DNA of 64,000 nt, from assembly GCA_934149365.1 (NCBI GenBank), contig CAKPEI010000001.1:237601-301600 (forward strand), given 5' to 3'. The DNA comes from an uncultured Clostridia bacterium. GTDB taxonomy: Bacteria; Bacillota; Clostridia; TANB77; CAG-465. The position numbers and the translations under genes are program-made. Of this stretch, positions 9,150 through 18,791 are shown piece by piece (the stretch's first letter is position 1; every line of letters starts with the position of its first letter). The notes beneath the pieces were generated by a model that was given only the letters and a program-made list of their open reading frames with translations, searched no databases and was not told where the DNA came from.

Positions 9150-10709
9150 ATGAGAAAAGAAAGATCCATTAAAAATGCAATAACCGCGGTAATTAGTAAT
9201 TTTATTGTATTATTATTTGGTTTTATATTGCAAAAAATATTTATAAAAACACTTGGAGATGAATATTTAGGTGTAAATACGCTTTTTACTAATATAATAT
9301 CAATGCTTTCAATAGCTGACTTGGGTATAGGTATAGCTATAATATATAGTTTGTACAAGCCTATTGCAGAGGGGAATAAAGAAGAAATAAAATCCTTAAT
9401 GAGATTTTATAAAAAAACATACAATATAATAGCATTATCGGTAACTTTAATAAGCATAGCTTTATTACCATTTTTACACTTTTTTGTAACAACAAATTTG
9501 GATATTAATTTATATCTTATATTTATGCTTTTTGTAGCCGATGTAGTATGTTCATATTTACTTTCATACAAAAGATCCATTATACAAGCGGATCAACGTA
9601 GCTACATTATAAATATAGTACATATATTATATTCAGCTATTATGAATACTTTGCTTATTATAACACTATACACTACAAAAAATTATGTGCTATTTTTAGT
9701 GATTAAGTGTATATGTAGAATTTTAGAAAATATAGTAATATCAAAATATGCCAATAGAATATATCCATATATAAATGAATCTGCTAAAAAGTTGGATAAA
9801 GAAACATATGATTCTATATTTAAAAAAGTAAAAGGTTTAATGTTCCATAAAGTAGGTTCGTTTGCCGTTTTAGGAACAGATAATATAATAATATCTAAAT
9901 TTTTAGGGAATATAGTAGTAGCATACTATTCTAATTATTATATGATAATTAATGCAGCAAGTTTGTTATTATCGCAGTTATTTAGTTCTTTGACGGCAAG
10001 TGTTGGTAATTTACTTGTTAAAGATACAGAAGAAAAGTCATATAATTTGTATAAAAAGTTGATGTTTGCTAATTTTTGGATATATAGCTTTGCTGCAACT
10101 GGAATGTTTGTTGCTATGCAGCCTGTTATTATTTTGTGGGTTGGAGAAGAAAGGTTGCTTTCGCTAGGCGTTTTAGCAATTTTAGTTGCAAATTTTTATA
10201 TGATGGGAATGAGGGCTTCTATTGGAGTATATAAAGAGGCGGCAGGAATTTATTACGAAGATAGATTTATTCCTGTAATAGAATCAGTTTTAAATATAGT
10301 AATATCAATAATATTAGTTAAAAAAATGGGATTAATAGGTGTTTTTGTAGGAACTATGTTGAGCTCATTTGTTGTGGTATTCTTTAGTTTACCATATTTT
10401 GTGTATAAAAGAGTATTTAAGAGAAAAATGACAGAGTATTATAAGCTATATTTTAAATACTTGTTATTAACAATCGTATGTGTGACGCTTACATATTTGA
10501 TAGTTAGTTATATATTAAGTGCATTTAGTATAGTAAATCCAATTATCTCTTTGATTTTGGGTATAGTTGTAGCAACGATAGTTCCTAATGCTATATATAT
10601 AATACTATTTAGAAGAAGTGAGGAATATAAATATTTTTTAGAAATTGGCAAAAAAGCAATTTTAAAAATAACAGAAAGGGGGGGAATTCATGAAGAAAAT
10701 AATGGATAA
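9150..10709 (+). CDS. Wzx-type polysaccharide flippase
   Basis: 519-residue integral membrane protein of the MATE/MOP (oligosaccharidyl-lipid flippase) superfamily, with about 12-14 hydrophobic segments. The start RSIKNAITAVISNF followed by GFILQKIFIKTLGDEYLGV is the usual family opening (loop with a G-x-E-x-G-type motif after TM1), and the central MFHKVGSFAVLGTDNIIISKFLG is characteristic. It would flip lipid-linked repeat units across the membrane before polymerisation. The end overlaps the next gene by 20 bp, implying translational coupling. Confidence 0.85.
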   Translation: MRKERSIKNAITAVISNFIVLLFGFILQKIFIKTLGDEYLGVNTLFTNIISMLSIADLGIGIAIIYSLYKPIAEGNKEEIKSLMRFYKKTYNIIALSVTLISIALLPFLHFFVTTNLDINLYLIFMLFVADVVCSYLLSYKRSIIQADQRSYIINIVHILYSAIMNTLLIITLYTTKNYVLFLVIKCICRILENIVISKYANRIYPYINESAKKLDKETYDSIFKKVKGLMFHKVGSFAVLGTDNIIISKFLGNIVVAYYSNYYMIINAASLLLSQLFSSLTASVGNLLVKDTEEKSYNLYKKLMFANFWIYSFAATGMFVAMQPVIILWVGEERLLSLGVLAILVANFYMMGMRASIGVYKEAAGIYYEDRFIPVIESVLNIVISIILVKKMGLIGVFVGTMLSSFVVVFFSLPYFVYKRVFKRKMTEYYKLYFKYLLLTIVCVTLTYLIVSYILSAFSIVNPIISLILGIVVATIVPNAIYIILFRRSEEYKYFLEIGKKAILKITERGGIHEENNG

Positions 10710-12072
10710 GGTATATGATCCTAAAATATTATATATATATATATTATTATTCCCAATATTTGAAATAATAACATCAGTAATGGTACGAAATAATATGCGT
10801 TTTACATTTGGTATGGTGTATAAGTCTATATTTATTGTTTATGCTGTTATATATATATTATTCTTTAGTGCTTCCAAAAGAAAAATAAAATGTATTTATA
10901 TTGCGTTGTTGTTTATTACTATATTTATGAGTATTTTAACTGTATCAGATTTTGATATATATAACATAAATTCGAAATTATTTAAAAGTGCCATTAAATT
11001 TGTGAATCTCCCTATAATGCTAATATTTTTTTATACATACTTTAAAAACGTAGAAGAGTTTAACACAAATATATTTGAATATACAATAGTAGTTTATTGT
11101 ATAAGTATAATTGTAGCAATCATTACAGGAACATCCCAGCCAACATATTTATTGGCAGAAGATACGGTAAAACTGGGATTTAAAGGCTGGTTTTTTGCTG
11201 GAAATGAAATAGGAAACTTACTTGGAATAATGTATCCTTTTGCAATATATTTGGCAAGTACTAAGGGAAAAGCGTTGTATTATGTGATGCTAGCTATTGT
11301 TACTTTCTGCACAGTTGAAGTTGGAACAAAAACAGCTACTCTTTCACTTGCAATAACTATAGTAATATGCTTAATATTTTCTGTAGTTATGAGTTTTGTT
11401 AAAAAAGATGAAACTATAGTTAGAGCAAGAAGAATAACAATAGTATTGTTTGTGCTATTAGCTATATATGCTCCATTTTCTACCTCATATAAAATATTTA
11501 AAATAAGGATGGATGATGCTCAAAAAGTAGGGGTAAAAGAGTTAATTATGCAAGATGTTGCAGACCAGGAAGAAGCAATTAATGAAGATGTTCAAAATGG
11601 CCTAGAGGACGCAGAAAAGACTGATACAGAAACTAATGTTATAGAAAATGTTATATACAGTGGAAGACAAGAATTTAAAAAATATCAAAGGGAAAGATTT
11701 GAGGAAAGTAAATTAATTAATAAACTATTTGGTTTGAAAAATAATGGTATTAATAATATTGAGGGAGTAGGTAGTTTTGAAATAGTGGAAAGAGATTTTC
11801 ATGATGTTTTATATATGTATGGTATAGTTGGATGTATTACATTCTTCGCACCTGTTATATATATTTTATCTATAATTAGTATTAATATTATTAAAAAGAT
11901 TAATAAACTTGATTTGAAAATAGTAACTAGTGGAATAAGTATTGCTTTAGCGTTTTCTATTGCATACATTGCAGGACATGTTCTATTAACTCCACCAATA
12001 GTTATGTTTCTAACTGCAAACTTAGCTAGAATGGCTGCATATGTCCAAAAACTGGGGGTAAAAGTTAGTTAA
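10690..12072 (+). CDS. O-antigen ligase/polymerase family membrane protein
   Basis: 460 residues, about 10-12 hydrophobic segments, with a large polar loop around residues 270-350 rich in Glu/Asp. Start ATG 10690 follows a GGGGGG ribosome site inside the end of the flippase gene. The sequence around GWFFAGNEIGNLLGIMYPF and the later FHDVLYMYGIVGC matches the layout of Wzy/WaaL-type proteins. This is a second polymerase/ligase candidate in the cluster besides the fusion at 6585; one may polymerise and the other ligate. Last gene of the polysaccharide operon. Confidence 0.72.
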   Translation: MKKIMDKVYDPKILYIYILLFPIFEIITSVMVRNNMRFTFGMVYKSIFIVYAVIYILFFSASKRKIKCIYIALLFITIFMSILTVSDFDIYNINSKLFKSAIKFVNLPIMLIFFYTYFKNVEEFNTNIFEYTIVVYCISIIVAIITGTSQPTYLLAEDTVKLGFKGWFFAGNEIGNLLGIMYPFAIYLASTKGKALYYVMLAIVTFCTVEVGTKTATLSLAITIVICLIFSVVMSFVKKDETIVRARRITIVLFVLLAIYAPFSTSYKIFKIRMDDAQKVGVKELIMQDVADQEEAINEDVQNGLEDAEKTDTETNVIENVIYSGRQEFKKYQRERFEESKLINKLFGLKNNGINNIEGVGSFEIVERDFHDVLYMYGIVGCITFFAPVIYILSIISINIIKKINKLDLKIVTSGISIALAFSIAYIAGHVLLTPPIVMFLTANLARMAAYVQKLGVKVS

Positions 12073-12112
12073 AAATTAAGGCAAAAAAAATTAAATTTTT
12101 GTAGAAAAACAC

Positions 12113-12141
12113 TTGACATATGATTAAAATACAATTATAAT
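12113..12141 (+). promoter_or_regulatory. Consensus promoter of the tRNA pair
   Basis: TTGACA (12113-12118), 17 bp, TATAAT (12136-12141). Both boxes are perfect, as common for stable-RNA genes; the first tRNA starts 24 bp downstream. Confidence 0.85.
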
Positions 12142-12165
12142 AGTATCATGCTGTAGCTAATACGT

Positions 12166-12242
12166 GGGCCTTTAGCTCAGTTGGTCAGAGCAACCGGCTC
12201 ATAACCGGTTGGTCCGGGGTTCGAATCCCTGAAGGCCCACCA
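12166..12242 (+). tRNA. tRNA with CAU anticodon, probably tRNA-Ile2
   Basis: Cloverleaf: acceptor GGGCCTT/AAGGCCC, D-arm AGCTCAGTTGGTCAGAGC, anticodon stem ACCGG/CCGGT enclosing CTCATAA (anticodon CAT), T-arm with GGTTCGAATCC, and encoded CCA (12240-12242). The CTCATAA loop and the overall sequence resemble the Firmicutes tRNA-Ile that needs lysidine at C34 to read AUA; firmicute elongator tRNA-Met usually has a TTCATAC loop. Elongator Met remains possible. Confidence 0.88.
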
Positions 12243-12253
12243 TTTTTTTGTTT

Positions 12254-12339
12254 GGGTAGGTGCCCGAGTGGCTAAAGGGGGCAGACTGTAAATCTGTTGG
12301 CATCCGCCTACGATGGTTCGAATCCATCCCTGCCCACCA
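12254..12339 (+). tRNA. tRNA-Tyr (GTA)
   Basis: Acceptor GGGTAGG/CCTGCCC (one G-T pair), anticodon stem CAGA/TCTG with loop CTGTAAA (anticodon GTA), a long variable arm as in bacterial class II tRNA-Tyr, T-arm GATGGTTCGAATCCATC, and encoded CCA at 12337-12339. It lies 11 bp after the previous tRNA and shares its promoter. Confidence 0.93.
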
Positions 12340-12401
12340 ATAATGTTTCGTTGTAAGTAATGGAACAAAATTGATTAGAAAATAAGGCTTTAAGCCGATA
12401 G

Positions 12402-12446
12402 TTGGGGTGTGAATACAGAAAAGTATTCATGCTCCAATATTTTTTA
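12402..12446 (+). terminator. Terminator of the tRNA operon
   Basis: A stem of about 15 bp (12402-12416 with 12423-12437, including several G-T pairs) and loop AGAAAA, followed by TATTTTTTAG. Confidence 0.75.
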
Positions 12447-12535
12447 GCATTTTTTAATAATTAAACTTTATAAGCGGTTTGTAATAAATTTTAAAATATG
12501 AATAAATAAAAAACTATGAGAGGGAGATGATATTA

Positions 12536-13364
12536 TTGAACGATATAGAAAAAAATAATAAAACATTTGAAGATATAAAACATGTTGATGAAAATGGTAT
12601 TGAGTTTTGGTATGCTAGAGAATTAATGTCTATTTTGCAATATTCTAATTGGCAGAATTTTGAAAAAATAATTAATAAAGCTAAAACGTCTTGTAAAAAT
12701 AGTGATATCAGTGTATTTGAACATTTTATTGACGTCAATAAAACGATAAAAATGCCTAAGGGAGCAGAAAAAGCGATCATAGATTACAAGTTAACTCGAT
12801 ATGCTTGTTATTTAATAGCTCAGAATGGAGATAGTAGAAAGAAAGTAATTTCTTTAGCGCAAACATATTTTGCTATTCAAACTAGAAAACAGGAAATCAC
12901 TGAAAAAGAATATAGTTCGTTAACGGAAGATGAAAAAAGATTTTATCAAAGAAATTTAACAAGAAAAGGAAACTATTCACTTAATCATACTGCTAGAAAG
13001 GCAGGAGTTAAAAATTTTGATAAATTTCATAATGCTGGATATAAAGGCTTATACAATGGAGAAACTGCTGATGATATTGCTAAAAGAAAAGGATTGAGAT
13101 ATAGAGAAGATATTTTAGATAATATGGGAAGTGAAGAATTGGCAGCTAATTTGTTTCGTATCACCCAGACAGAATCAAGATTAAAAAGAGATAAAGTTGA
13201 TACAGAAAAGAAGGCTTGTGAAACTCATAATAAAATTGGGAAAATAGTTAGAAAAGCAATTAAACAAGCAGGACGGAACTATGCCAGAGGAATTGCCAAC
13301 GCCTAAAAAAAGCTTAAAACAATTAGAAAAAGAAAATAAAAAAAGTTTAGAACTTAAAAATTAA
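12536..13364 (+). pseudogene. dinD: DinD-like DNA-damage-inducible protein with a frameshift near the C-terminus
   Basis: The main frame (to a stop at 13306) encodes a DinD-family protein: N-terminal BRO/KilA-like part with EFWYARELMSILQY and LTRYACYLIAQNGD, then YFAIQTRKQE and a helical C-terminal half with NHTARKAGVKNFDKFHNAGY. DinD of E. coli is SOS-induced and antagonises RecA filaments. The family tail G-T-M-P-E-E-L-P-T-P is not in this frame but in the next one (from ATG 13281 to TAA 13364). Deleting the C in GGA-C-GGAACT near 13273 restores it, so one base appears inserted. Start: TTG 12536, 9 nt after AGGGAG; ATG 12527 would overlap the ribosome site. No LexA box was seen upstream. 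The protein may still work with a changed tail, or the shift may be an error. Confidence 0.8.
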
Positions 13365-13392
13365 TTGTTATAATTCAGTTTATTTATTTTTT

Positions 13393-13428
13393 GATACCTA
13401 GTGATATATTACTAGGTATCGATATTTT
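13393..13428 (+). terminator. Hairpin terminator after dinD
   Basis: Perfect 10-bp stem GATACCTAGT/ACTAGGTATC (13393-13402 with 13411-13420), followed by a short T-rich stretch (GATATTTTTA). Confidence 0.6.
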
Positions 13429-13553
13429 TATAAAATAGATATTCATATAAGATAAATACCTAAAATGATGACGGCTTTTTTTATGCTCAAAATCTTTTTA
13501 ATTTACTTGGTTTATGATATAATTATATAATCGTTTGAAAAGGAGGAGATACT

Positions 13554-14231
13554 TTGTATAAATTAAGACTTGTATATATGAAATCTAAGACATCGGTATA
13601 TATACCATCAATTGATATCTGTGATGTTATAGCTAAAGCCCTTATACGAGTGGGTGCTAAACTTTCATATTCAAATGGTAAAAATGTAAAGCCAGAAATA
13701 GTAAATGCAAGTACTCTTCCTATTGGCTTTGAAAGTGATGGGGAAATTTGCGATGTCATAATAAAAGAGCATATGGACATAGCATATTTAGTAAGAGAAA
13801 TTAACAAAACATTGCCAGTTGGCATGATAGTTCTAAGTGCACAATATGTTGATTTAGAAAGTGAAGATATAAACAAAAGGGTATATGCCTCAACTTACGA
13901 GATAAAATTGGTGTTTGAAGATAGTATGTTTATAGGCATGAACAAAAAACAAATTGAAGATATTAAAAAATGGCACAGAAATATGTTTGAAGAATATTTA
14001 GCAGAGCCTAGTATATTGGCTCTTAAAAAAACACTTTATAGACAGGAGCGTATTGATATAAAAGAAGATATTATTGACTATAAGTTCCTTATAGATAATA
14101 GACTTAAGATAACGGTTTATACAAAAAAAGATAGAAATCTTAACCCCGAACATATAATGTCCGGATATATTGAATATATAAATAGAGATGTAAAATATAA
14201 TATAAAGAGAATAAAGATATTATACGAATAA
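13554..14231 (+). CDS. DUF2344 / TIGR03936 family protein
   Basis: 225 residues, TTG start 6 nt after AGGAGGAG. The opening Y-K-L-R-L-V-Y-M-K-S-K followed by the PSIDICDVIAKALIRVG segment and KPEIVNASTLPIGFES is characteristic of this uncharacterised family. In most Clostridia it is encoded beside, or fused to, a B12-binding radical SAM protein (TIGR03960) and the rpmA/rplU/rne region. Here that partner is absent and mfd follows 11 bp downstream, so the protein has separated from its usual neighbour or the partner is elsewhere. A role in RNA modification is often suspected but not shown. Confidence 0.78.
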   Translation: MYKLRLVYMKSKTSVYIPSIDICDVIAKALIRVGAKLSYSNGKNVKPEIVNASTLPIGFESDGEICDVIIKEHMDIAYLVREINKTLPVGMIVLSAQYVDLESEDINKRVYASTYEIKLVFEDSMFIGMNKKQIEDIKKWHRNMFEEYLAEPSILALKKTLYRQERIDIKEDIIDYKFLIDNRLKITVYTKKDRNLNPEHIMSGYIEYINRDVKYNIKRIKILYE

Positions 14232-14242
14232 GGAGATATAAC

Positions 14243-17200
14243 ATGAATGTGTTAGTAGAGGAACCTATTAAATTTAGCAAATTTAATAAATTATTAAAAG
14301 ATATCGAAAGTAGTAATAACGAAAAGATTAGTATACTTGGGCTTACAGATAGCCAAAAAGCTCATATGATTTATAGTTTATATAACTATTCTAAAAAAAG
14401 CCCAGTTATAGTTTGTCCCAATGTTACTTCAGCAAAAAAGATGATACAAGATTTGAAATTCTATAGTGAAACAGAGATTGTATATTTACCTCCTAGAGAA
14501 GTTATTTATTACGATTCAGATATAGAAAGTAGAGAAATAGAAAATGCTAGAGTTTACGCTATAAACAAGCTGATAGAAAAAACTCCATGCATAATAGTTA
14601 CAGTTATGGAAGCATTGATGCAAAAAATGCTTCCTAAAAGCACGTATGAAAACAAAAATGTTTGCTTTAAAGTTCAAAATGAAATTGATATGGATAATAT
14701 AGTTTCAACACTAGTATCATTAGGTTATTCTAAACATGAAATTGTGGATGGAAAAGGAAAATTTGCTGTAAGAGGTGGAATAATAGATGTTTTCCCAACA
14801 AGTAGTGATATGCCATATAGAATTGAACTTTTTGGTGATGAAATAGATAGCATAAGAACGTTTGATACAGATACTCAAAAGAGTATGGATAACGTTCAGG
14901 AATTTGAAATATCTTTTTCAAATGAATATATAGTTTCAGAAGATAAGAAAAATCACGTTATAGAAAAATTAACAAATGAAATCGAAGCAGGAGATATATC
15001 AAATGAGCTAAAAAAGAAAATAAAGGAAGACATAGAAATAATAGAAGAAAGTAATATAAATAGAAATATATATAAATATTTTAACTTGTTTTTAGAAGAA
15101 GATATAACATTACTAGACTATTTTGAGGATAGGGTTATCTACTTTGATGAAATTAGTAGATGTGAGCAAAGGGCTAAAGCAATAGTTCTTGAAAATGAAG
15201 AAACTTTGAAAATAATGATTGAAAAAGAGCAAGTACATCCAAAATATGCTTTTAGATATGAAAACTTTGAAAAATTAGAAAGTAAATATACCAATCTACT
15301 TACTGTTTATTTAGATAGAATAAACAAAGATAGAAATCTGCATGCGAAAAGAAAAGAGTACACGTTTAGCTGTAGGGAGGTTAACTTTTTTCGTGGCTCA
15401 ATGGATGTACAAATTGGTGAAATCAAGAGATATTTAAATGGCCAAAATTTAGTAATACTTGTCTTTTCTACTTTGAAAAAAGTTGAGACAATAAAAAACG
15501 CACTAATAGATAATGATGTTAAAATAAAACAAGTGTATTCAATAAATGAAATAGATGGGAAAAATAGAGAATATGCATATATATTAAATGGTATTGTATC
15601 ATCTGGATTTGTTTATGAAGACATGAATTTAGTAGTACTTGCAGAAGATATTTCTGGTACTAATTTAAAAAATACTAAAAAGGTATCGAAAGATTTCTTA
15701 GGTGAAATGTTAAATTCATACAATGATTTGACAGTAGGCGACTATGTTGTTCATCAAACATATGGAATAGGAAAATACTTAGGTGTAGAAACAGTTGAAA
15801 CGTACGGAGTGGTAAAAGACTATATAAAAATAGAATATAAAGATGGAGGCATACTTTACGTACCAGTTACTTCGCTAGAATATATAAAAAAATATGTATG
15901 TGATGAAGGTTTTACTCCTAAAATAAACAAACTTGGATCAAAAGAGTGGGAAAAAACTAAACACAAAGTAGGAAAACATATAAAAGATATAGCTAAAGAT
16001 TTAATAAAACTATATGCCAAAAGAGAACAAGCTGTAGGATATGCGTTTCCTAAAGATACTCCATGGCAAAACGAGTTTGAATCTGATTTTGAATACGAAC
16101 TTACTGATGATCAAAAAAGATGTATAGATGAAATGAAAAAAGATATGGAAGATAGCAAGCCTATGGATAGACTTTTATGTGGGGATGTAGGTTATGGAAA
16201 AACCGAAGTGGCAATAAGAGGAGCATTTAAAGCTGTTATGGGCGGAAAACAAGTTGCTTATCTTGTTCCAACAACTGTTCTTTGTTTGCAACAGTACAAT
16301 GTTTTTAAACATCGTATGGAAGATTACGGAATTAGAGTTGAAATGTTAAGCAGATTTAAAACTGCAAAAGAGCAAAAAGAAATAATACAAAAATTAGAGC
16401 TAGGTGATATAGATGTTGTTGTGGGTACTCATAGACTTCTTTCTAAAGATGTTAAGTTTAAAGACTTAGGCTTTTTAATTATAGACGAAGAGCATAGATT
16501 TGGTGTTGAACATAAAGAGGCAATTAAAAAGTATAAAACTGGTGTTGACGTGCTTTCAATGACTGCAACACCAATACCTAGAACGTTGCACATGTCTATG
16601 ATAGGAATTAGAGATGTTTCTGTAATATTAGAACCACCACTTGAAAGAATGCCAGTTCATACTTACGTTATGGGTTATGATAATGTTATAATAAAGCAGG
16701 CAATTGAAAAAGAATTAGATAGAGATGGACAGGTATTTTATTTAAATAATAGAGTAGAAAATATAGACGAAATAACTAATAAAGTACACGAACTAGTACC
16801 TTATGCTAAAGTTGAGTGTGCTCATGGTCAAATGCCTCCAAAACAAGTAGAAGATATAATGCTAAGATTTATGGATAAAGAGGTAAATGTCTTGGTTTGT
16901 ACAACCATATTGGAATCTGGTATAGATATTCCTAATGCTAATACTATAATAGTAGAAAATGCAGATAAATTGGGATTAGCACAACTTTATCAGATTAGAG
17001 GAAGAGTTGGTAGGTCTAACAAGATGGCATATGCTTATGTTACATACGATAAAAGAAGAACTATATCAGAGGATGCAGAAAAAAGATTGGTTGCAATAAA
17101 AGACTATACTGAATTTGGTAGTGGATTAAAGATCGCTCTTAGAGATTTGGAAATAAGAGGAGCTGGCAATTTGCTTGGCGCAGAACAACATGGCCACATT

Positions 17201-17704
17201 GCTGATATTGGGTATGAAATGTATTCTGCTATGCTTCAAAGAGCTATTAATGAAGAGAAGGCACTTTTAAATAACGAAAAAATACCAGAAAATAACGAAA
17301 TTGATTATTTGAAAAATGATGTGAAAATTTCTATTGATGTATCTGCTAACATTCCAGACAAGTATATTTCTAGTTCTGCAGTTAAAATTGAAATGTATCA
17401 AAAATTGTCTAATGCAACAGATGAAGAAAAGTTAAGAGATGTTACACTTGAACTTATAGATAGATTTGGAGATATGCCAAAAGAGGTCCAAAACCTTATA
17501 GCTATAATAGAAATAAGAAATATGTGCAAAGTTCTTAACATAACAGAACTTAAATGTAAATGTGAACATTTTGTGATAATGCCGTATAACTTAAAATTCA
17601 TGTTGACAAAGGGCGAAAAACGTGATATATTGCTAACTATTAAAGCGACTTTGAAAAATTTCATAGAAAGTCGAAGCTTAAATATAGAAAAGGGGAAGAT
17701 TTAA
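14243..17704 (+). CDS. mfd: Transcription-repair coupling factor Mfd
   Basis: 1153 residues, the normal size. Mfd removes RNA polymerase stalled at DNA lesions and recruits UvrA. In order: the UvrB-like N-terminal domains (with VRGGIIDVFPTSSDMPYRIE and LFGDEIDSIRTFD), the RNA-polymerase interaction domain starting VGDYVVHQTYGIGKYLG, the RecG-like translocase with Walker A GDVGYGKTEVA, Walker B IIDEEHRFG, motif III SMTATPIPRTLH, motif V/VI ESGIDIPNANT and QIRGRVGRS, and the C-terminal D7 autoinhibitory domain (from about IDVSANIPDKYI). Good ribosome site AAGGAG. It sits between DUF2344 and the foldase gene (2 bp gap), suggesting one operon. Confidence 0.97.
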   Translation: MNVLVEEPIKFSKFNKLLKDIESSNNEKISILGLTDSQKAHMIYSLYNYSKKSPVIVCPNVTSAKKMIQDLKFYSETEIVYLPPREVIYYDSDIESREIENARVYAINKLIEKTPCIIVTVMEALMQKMLPKSTYENKNVCFKVQNEIDMDNIVSTLVSLGYSKHEIVDGKGKFAVRGGIIDVFPTSSDMPYRIELFGDEIDSIRTFDTDTQKSMDNVQEFEISFSNEYIVSEDKKNHVIEKLTNEIEAGDISNELKKKIKEDIEIIEESNINRNIYKYFNLFLEEDITLLDYFEDRVIYFDEISRCEQRAKAIVLENEETLKIMIEKEQVHPKYAFRYENFEKLESKYTNLLTVYLDRINKDRNLHAKRKEYTFSCREVNFFRGSMDVQIGEIKRYLNGQNLVILVFSTLKKVETIKNALIDNDVKIKQVYSINEIDGKNREYAYILNGIVSSGFVYEDMNLVVLAEDISGTNLKNTKKVSKDFLGEMLNSYNDLTVGDYVVHQTYGIGKYLGVETVETYGVVKDYIKIEYKDGGILYVPVTSLEYIKKYVCDEGFTPKINKLGSKEWEKTKHKVGKHIKDIAKDLIKLYAKREQAVGYAFPKDTPWQNEFESDFEYELTDDQKRCIDEMKKDMEDSKPMDRLLCGDVGYGKTEVAIRGAFKAVMGGKQVAYLVPTTVLCLQQYNVFKHRMEDYGIRVEMLSRFKTAKEQKEIIQKLELGDIDVVVGTHRLLSKDVKFKDLGFLIIDEEHRFGVEHKEAIKKYKTGVDVLSMTATPIPRTLHMSMIGIRDVSVILEPPLERMPVHTYVMGYDNVIIKQAIEKELDRDGQVFYLNNRVENIDEITNKVHELVPYAKVECAHGQMPPKQVEDIMLRFMDKEVNVLVCTTILESGIDIPNANTIIVENADKLGLAQLYQIRGRVGRSNKMAYAYVTYDKRRTISEDAEKRLVAIKDYTEFGSGLKIALRDLEIRGAGNLLGAEQHGHIADIGYEMYSAMLQRAINEEKALLNNEKIPENNEIDYLKNDVKISIDVSANIPDKYISSSAVKIEMYQKLSNATDEEKLRDVTLELIDRFGDMPKEVQNLIAIIEIRNMCKVLNITELKCKCEHFVIMPYNLKFMLTKGEKRDILLTIKATLKNFIESRSLNIEKGKI

Positions 17705-17705
17705 A

Positions 17706-18782
17706 ATGAAGAAAAATGACGTAGAAGAAATGATTAAGCCAGAAGAAAATGCAGTTAAAACTAAAAAAGCTAAAGAGCCAAAGGTAAAAGAACCAAAGGT
17801 TGGCAAAGTTAGTAGCGATGCAAAAATAATTATTGGAATTGTTGCAGGAATGATAATAATCTGTGCAGCTTTAATATTTTACTATTTCTTTGGAGTAAAC
17901 AATCAAGTTGTTGCTACATATGAAGGTGGAAAAGTTACAAGAGGGGAATATGAAATATATTACAAACTATTCCAACCAATGCTTACATATTATGGTTATG
18001 AAGAAGATACAATAAAAACTGAAGTTTTAAACAAAGTTGTTATTGATAAAATCGTAATAGAAAAAGCAAATAAAGATGGAGTAACAATCTCCGACGAAAA
18101 CAAGAAAGAAGTAGAGGATTTATTTGCAAACGAGTCTGAAGTTCAAAAATATGTAGAACAAGGAATAGATCCTGACAAAATGAAACAAATATACTATGAT
18201 GATGCTTTAATAAATACATATATAGAAAAATTAACAAACGAAGCAACTGAAGAAGGTATAAAGAAATTCATTGATGAAAATGAAGGAGAAAAAGCAAATT
18301 ACAATAAATACAATACAAGCTATATTTTATACTCAAACAAAGGTGAAAATGGAGATTTAGAAAAAGTAAAAGCAAATGCAGAAGCTACATTAACAAGAAT
18401 AAAGAATGGTGAAGGCTTTGCAACTGTTGGAGAAGAAGTTTCAAACGCTGATTCTACAAATATCCAATATGGTTCAGAATATTCTGTATATCTAAATGGA
18501 ACATCTGTAGAAGCTTATGAAGAAGCTGTAAGAGGAATGAAAGCAGGAGAAACTACTCAAGCATTAGTTGAATCTAAAGAATATGGTTACTTTATAATAA
18601 CTGTAAATTCAATAGAAGAAAATGCAAGAATAAGTGGTGATAGTGCAAAGAATAACTATGTAAATGAATTGCTTGCTAAATGGCAAAAAGATGCGAGTGT
18701 AAAAGCTAAAGACAAGAGAATTGAAAGTATAGCTAAAAAATTAACAGCTGCATCAACTACTTCAAGTTCATCATCAAAATAG
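17706..18782 (+). CDS. Membrane-anchored peptidyl-prolyl isomerase / PrsA-SurA-like foldase
   Basis: 358 residues. A Lys-rich cytoplasmic head with repeated K-E-P-K-V precedes one membrane segment (about residues 40-62, IIIGIVAGMIIICAALIFYY), after which the protein is extracytoplasmic. A SurA_N-like helical region (GKVTRGEYEIYYKLFQPML and a K-E-V-E-D-L-F segment) is followed by a parvulin-type domain near residues 200-300 (KYNTSYILYSNK, ATLTRIKNGEGFATV, GYFIITVNSIEE). The tail is Ser/Thr-rich. PrsA is normally a lipoprotein; this one lacks a lipobox and uses a transmembrane anchor. It probably assists folding of exported proteins. Confidence 0.82.
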   Translation: MKKNDVEEMIKPEENAVKTKKAKEPKVKEPKVGKVSSDAKIIIGIVAGMIIICAALIFYYFFGVNNQVVATYEGGKVTRGEYEIYYKLFQPMLTYYGYEEDTIKTEVLNKVVIDKIVIEKANKDGVTISDENKKEVEDLFANESEVQKYVEQGIDPDKMKQIYYDDALINTYIEKLTNEATEEGIKKFIDENEGEKANYNKYNTSYILYSNKGENGDLEKVKANAEATLTRIKNGEGFATVGEEVSNADSTNIQYGSEYSVYLNGTSVEAYEEAVRGMKAGETTQALVESKEYGYFIITVNSIEENARISGDSAKNNYVNELLAKWQKDASVKAKDKRIESIAKKLTAASTTSSSSSK

Positions 18783-18791
18783 AGGTGAAAA

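Noticed and set aside
12177..12368. Open frame on the minus strand across the tRNA genes
   Set aside because: It is the reverse complement of two clear tRNAs with CCA ends.
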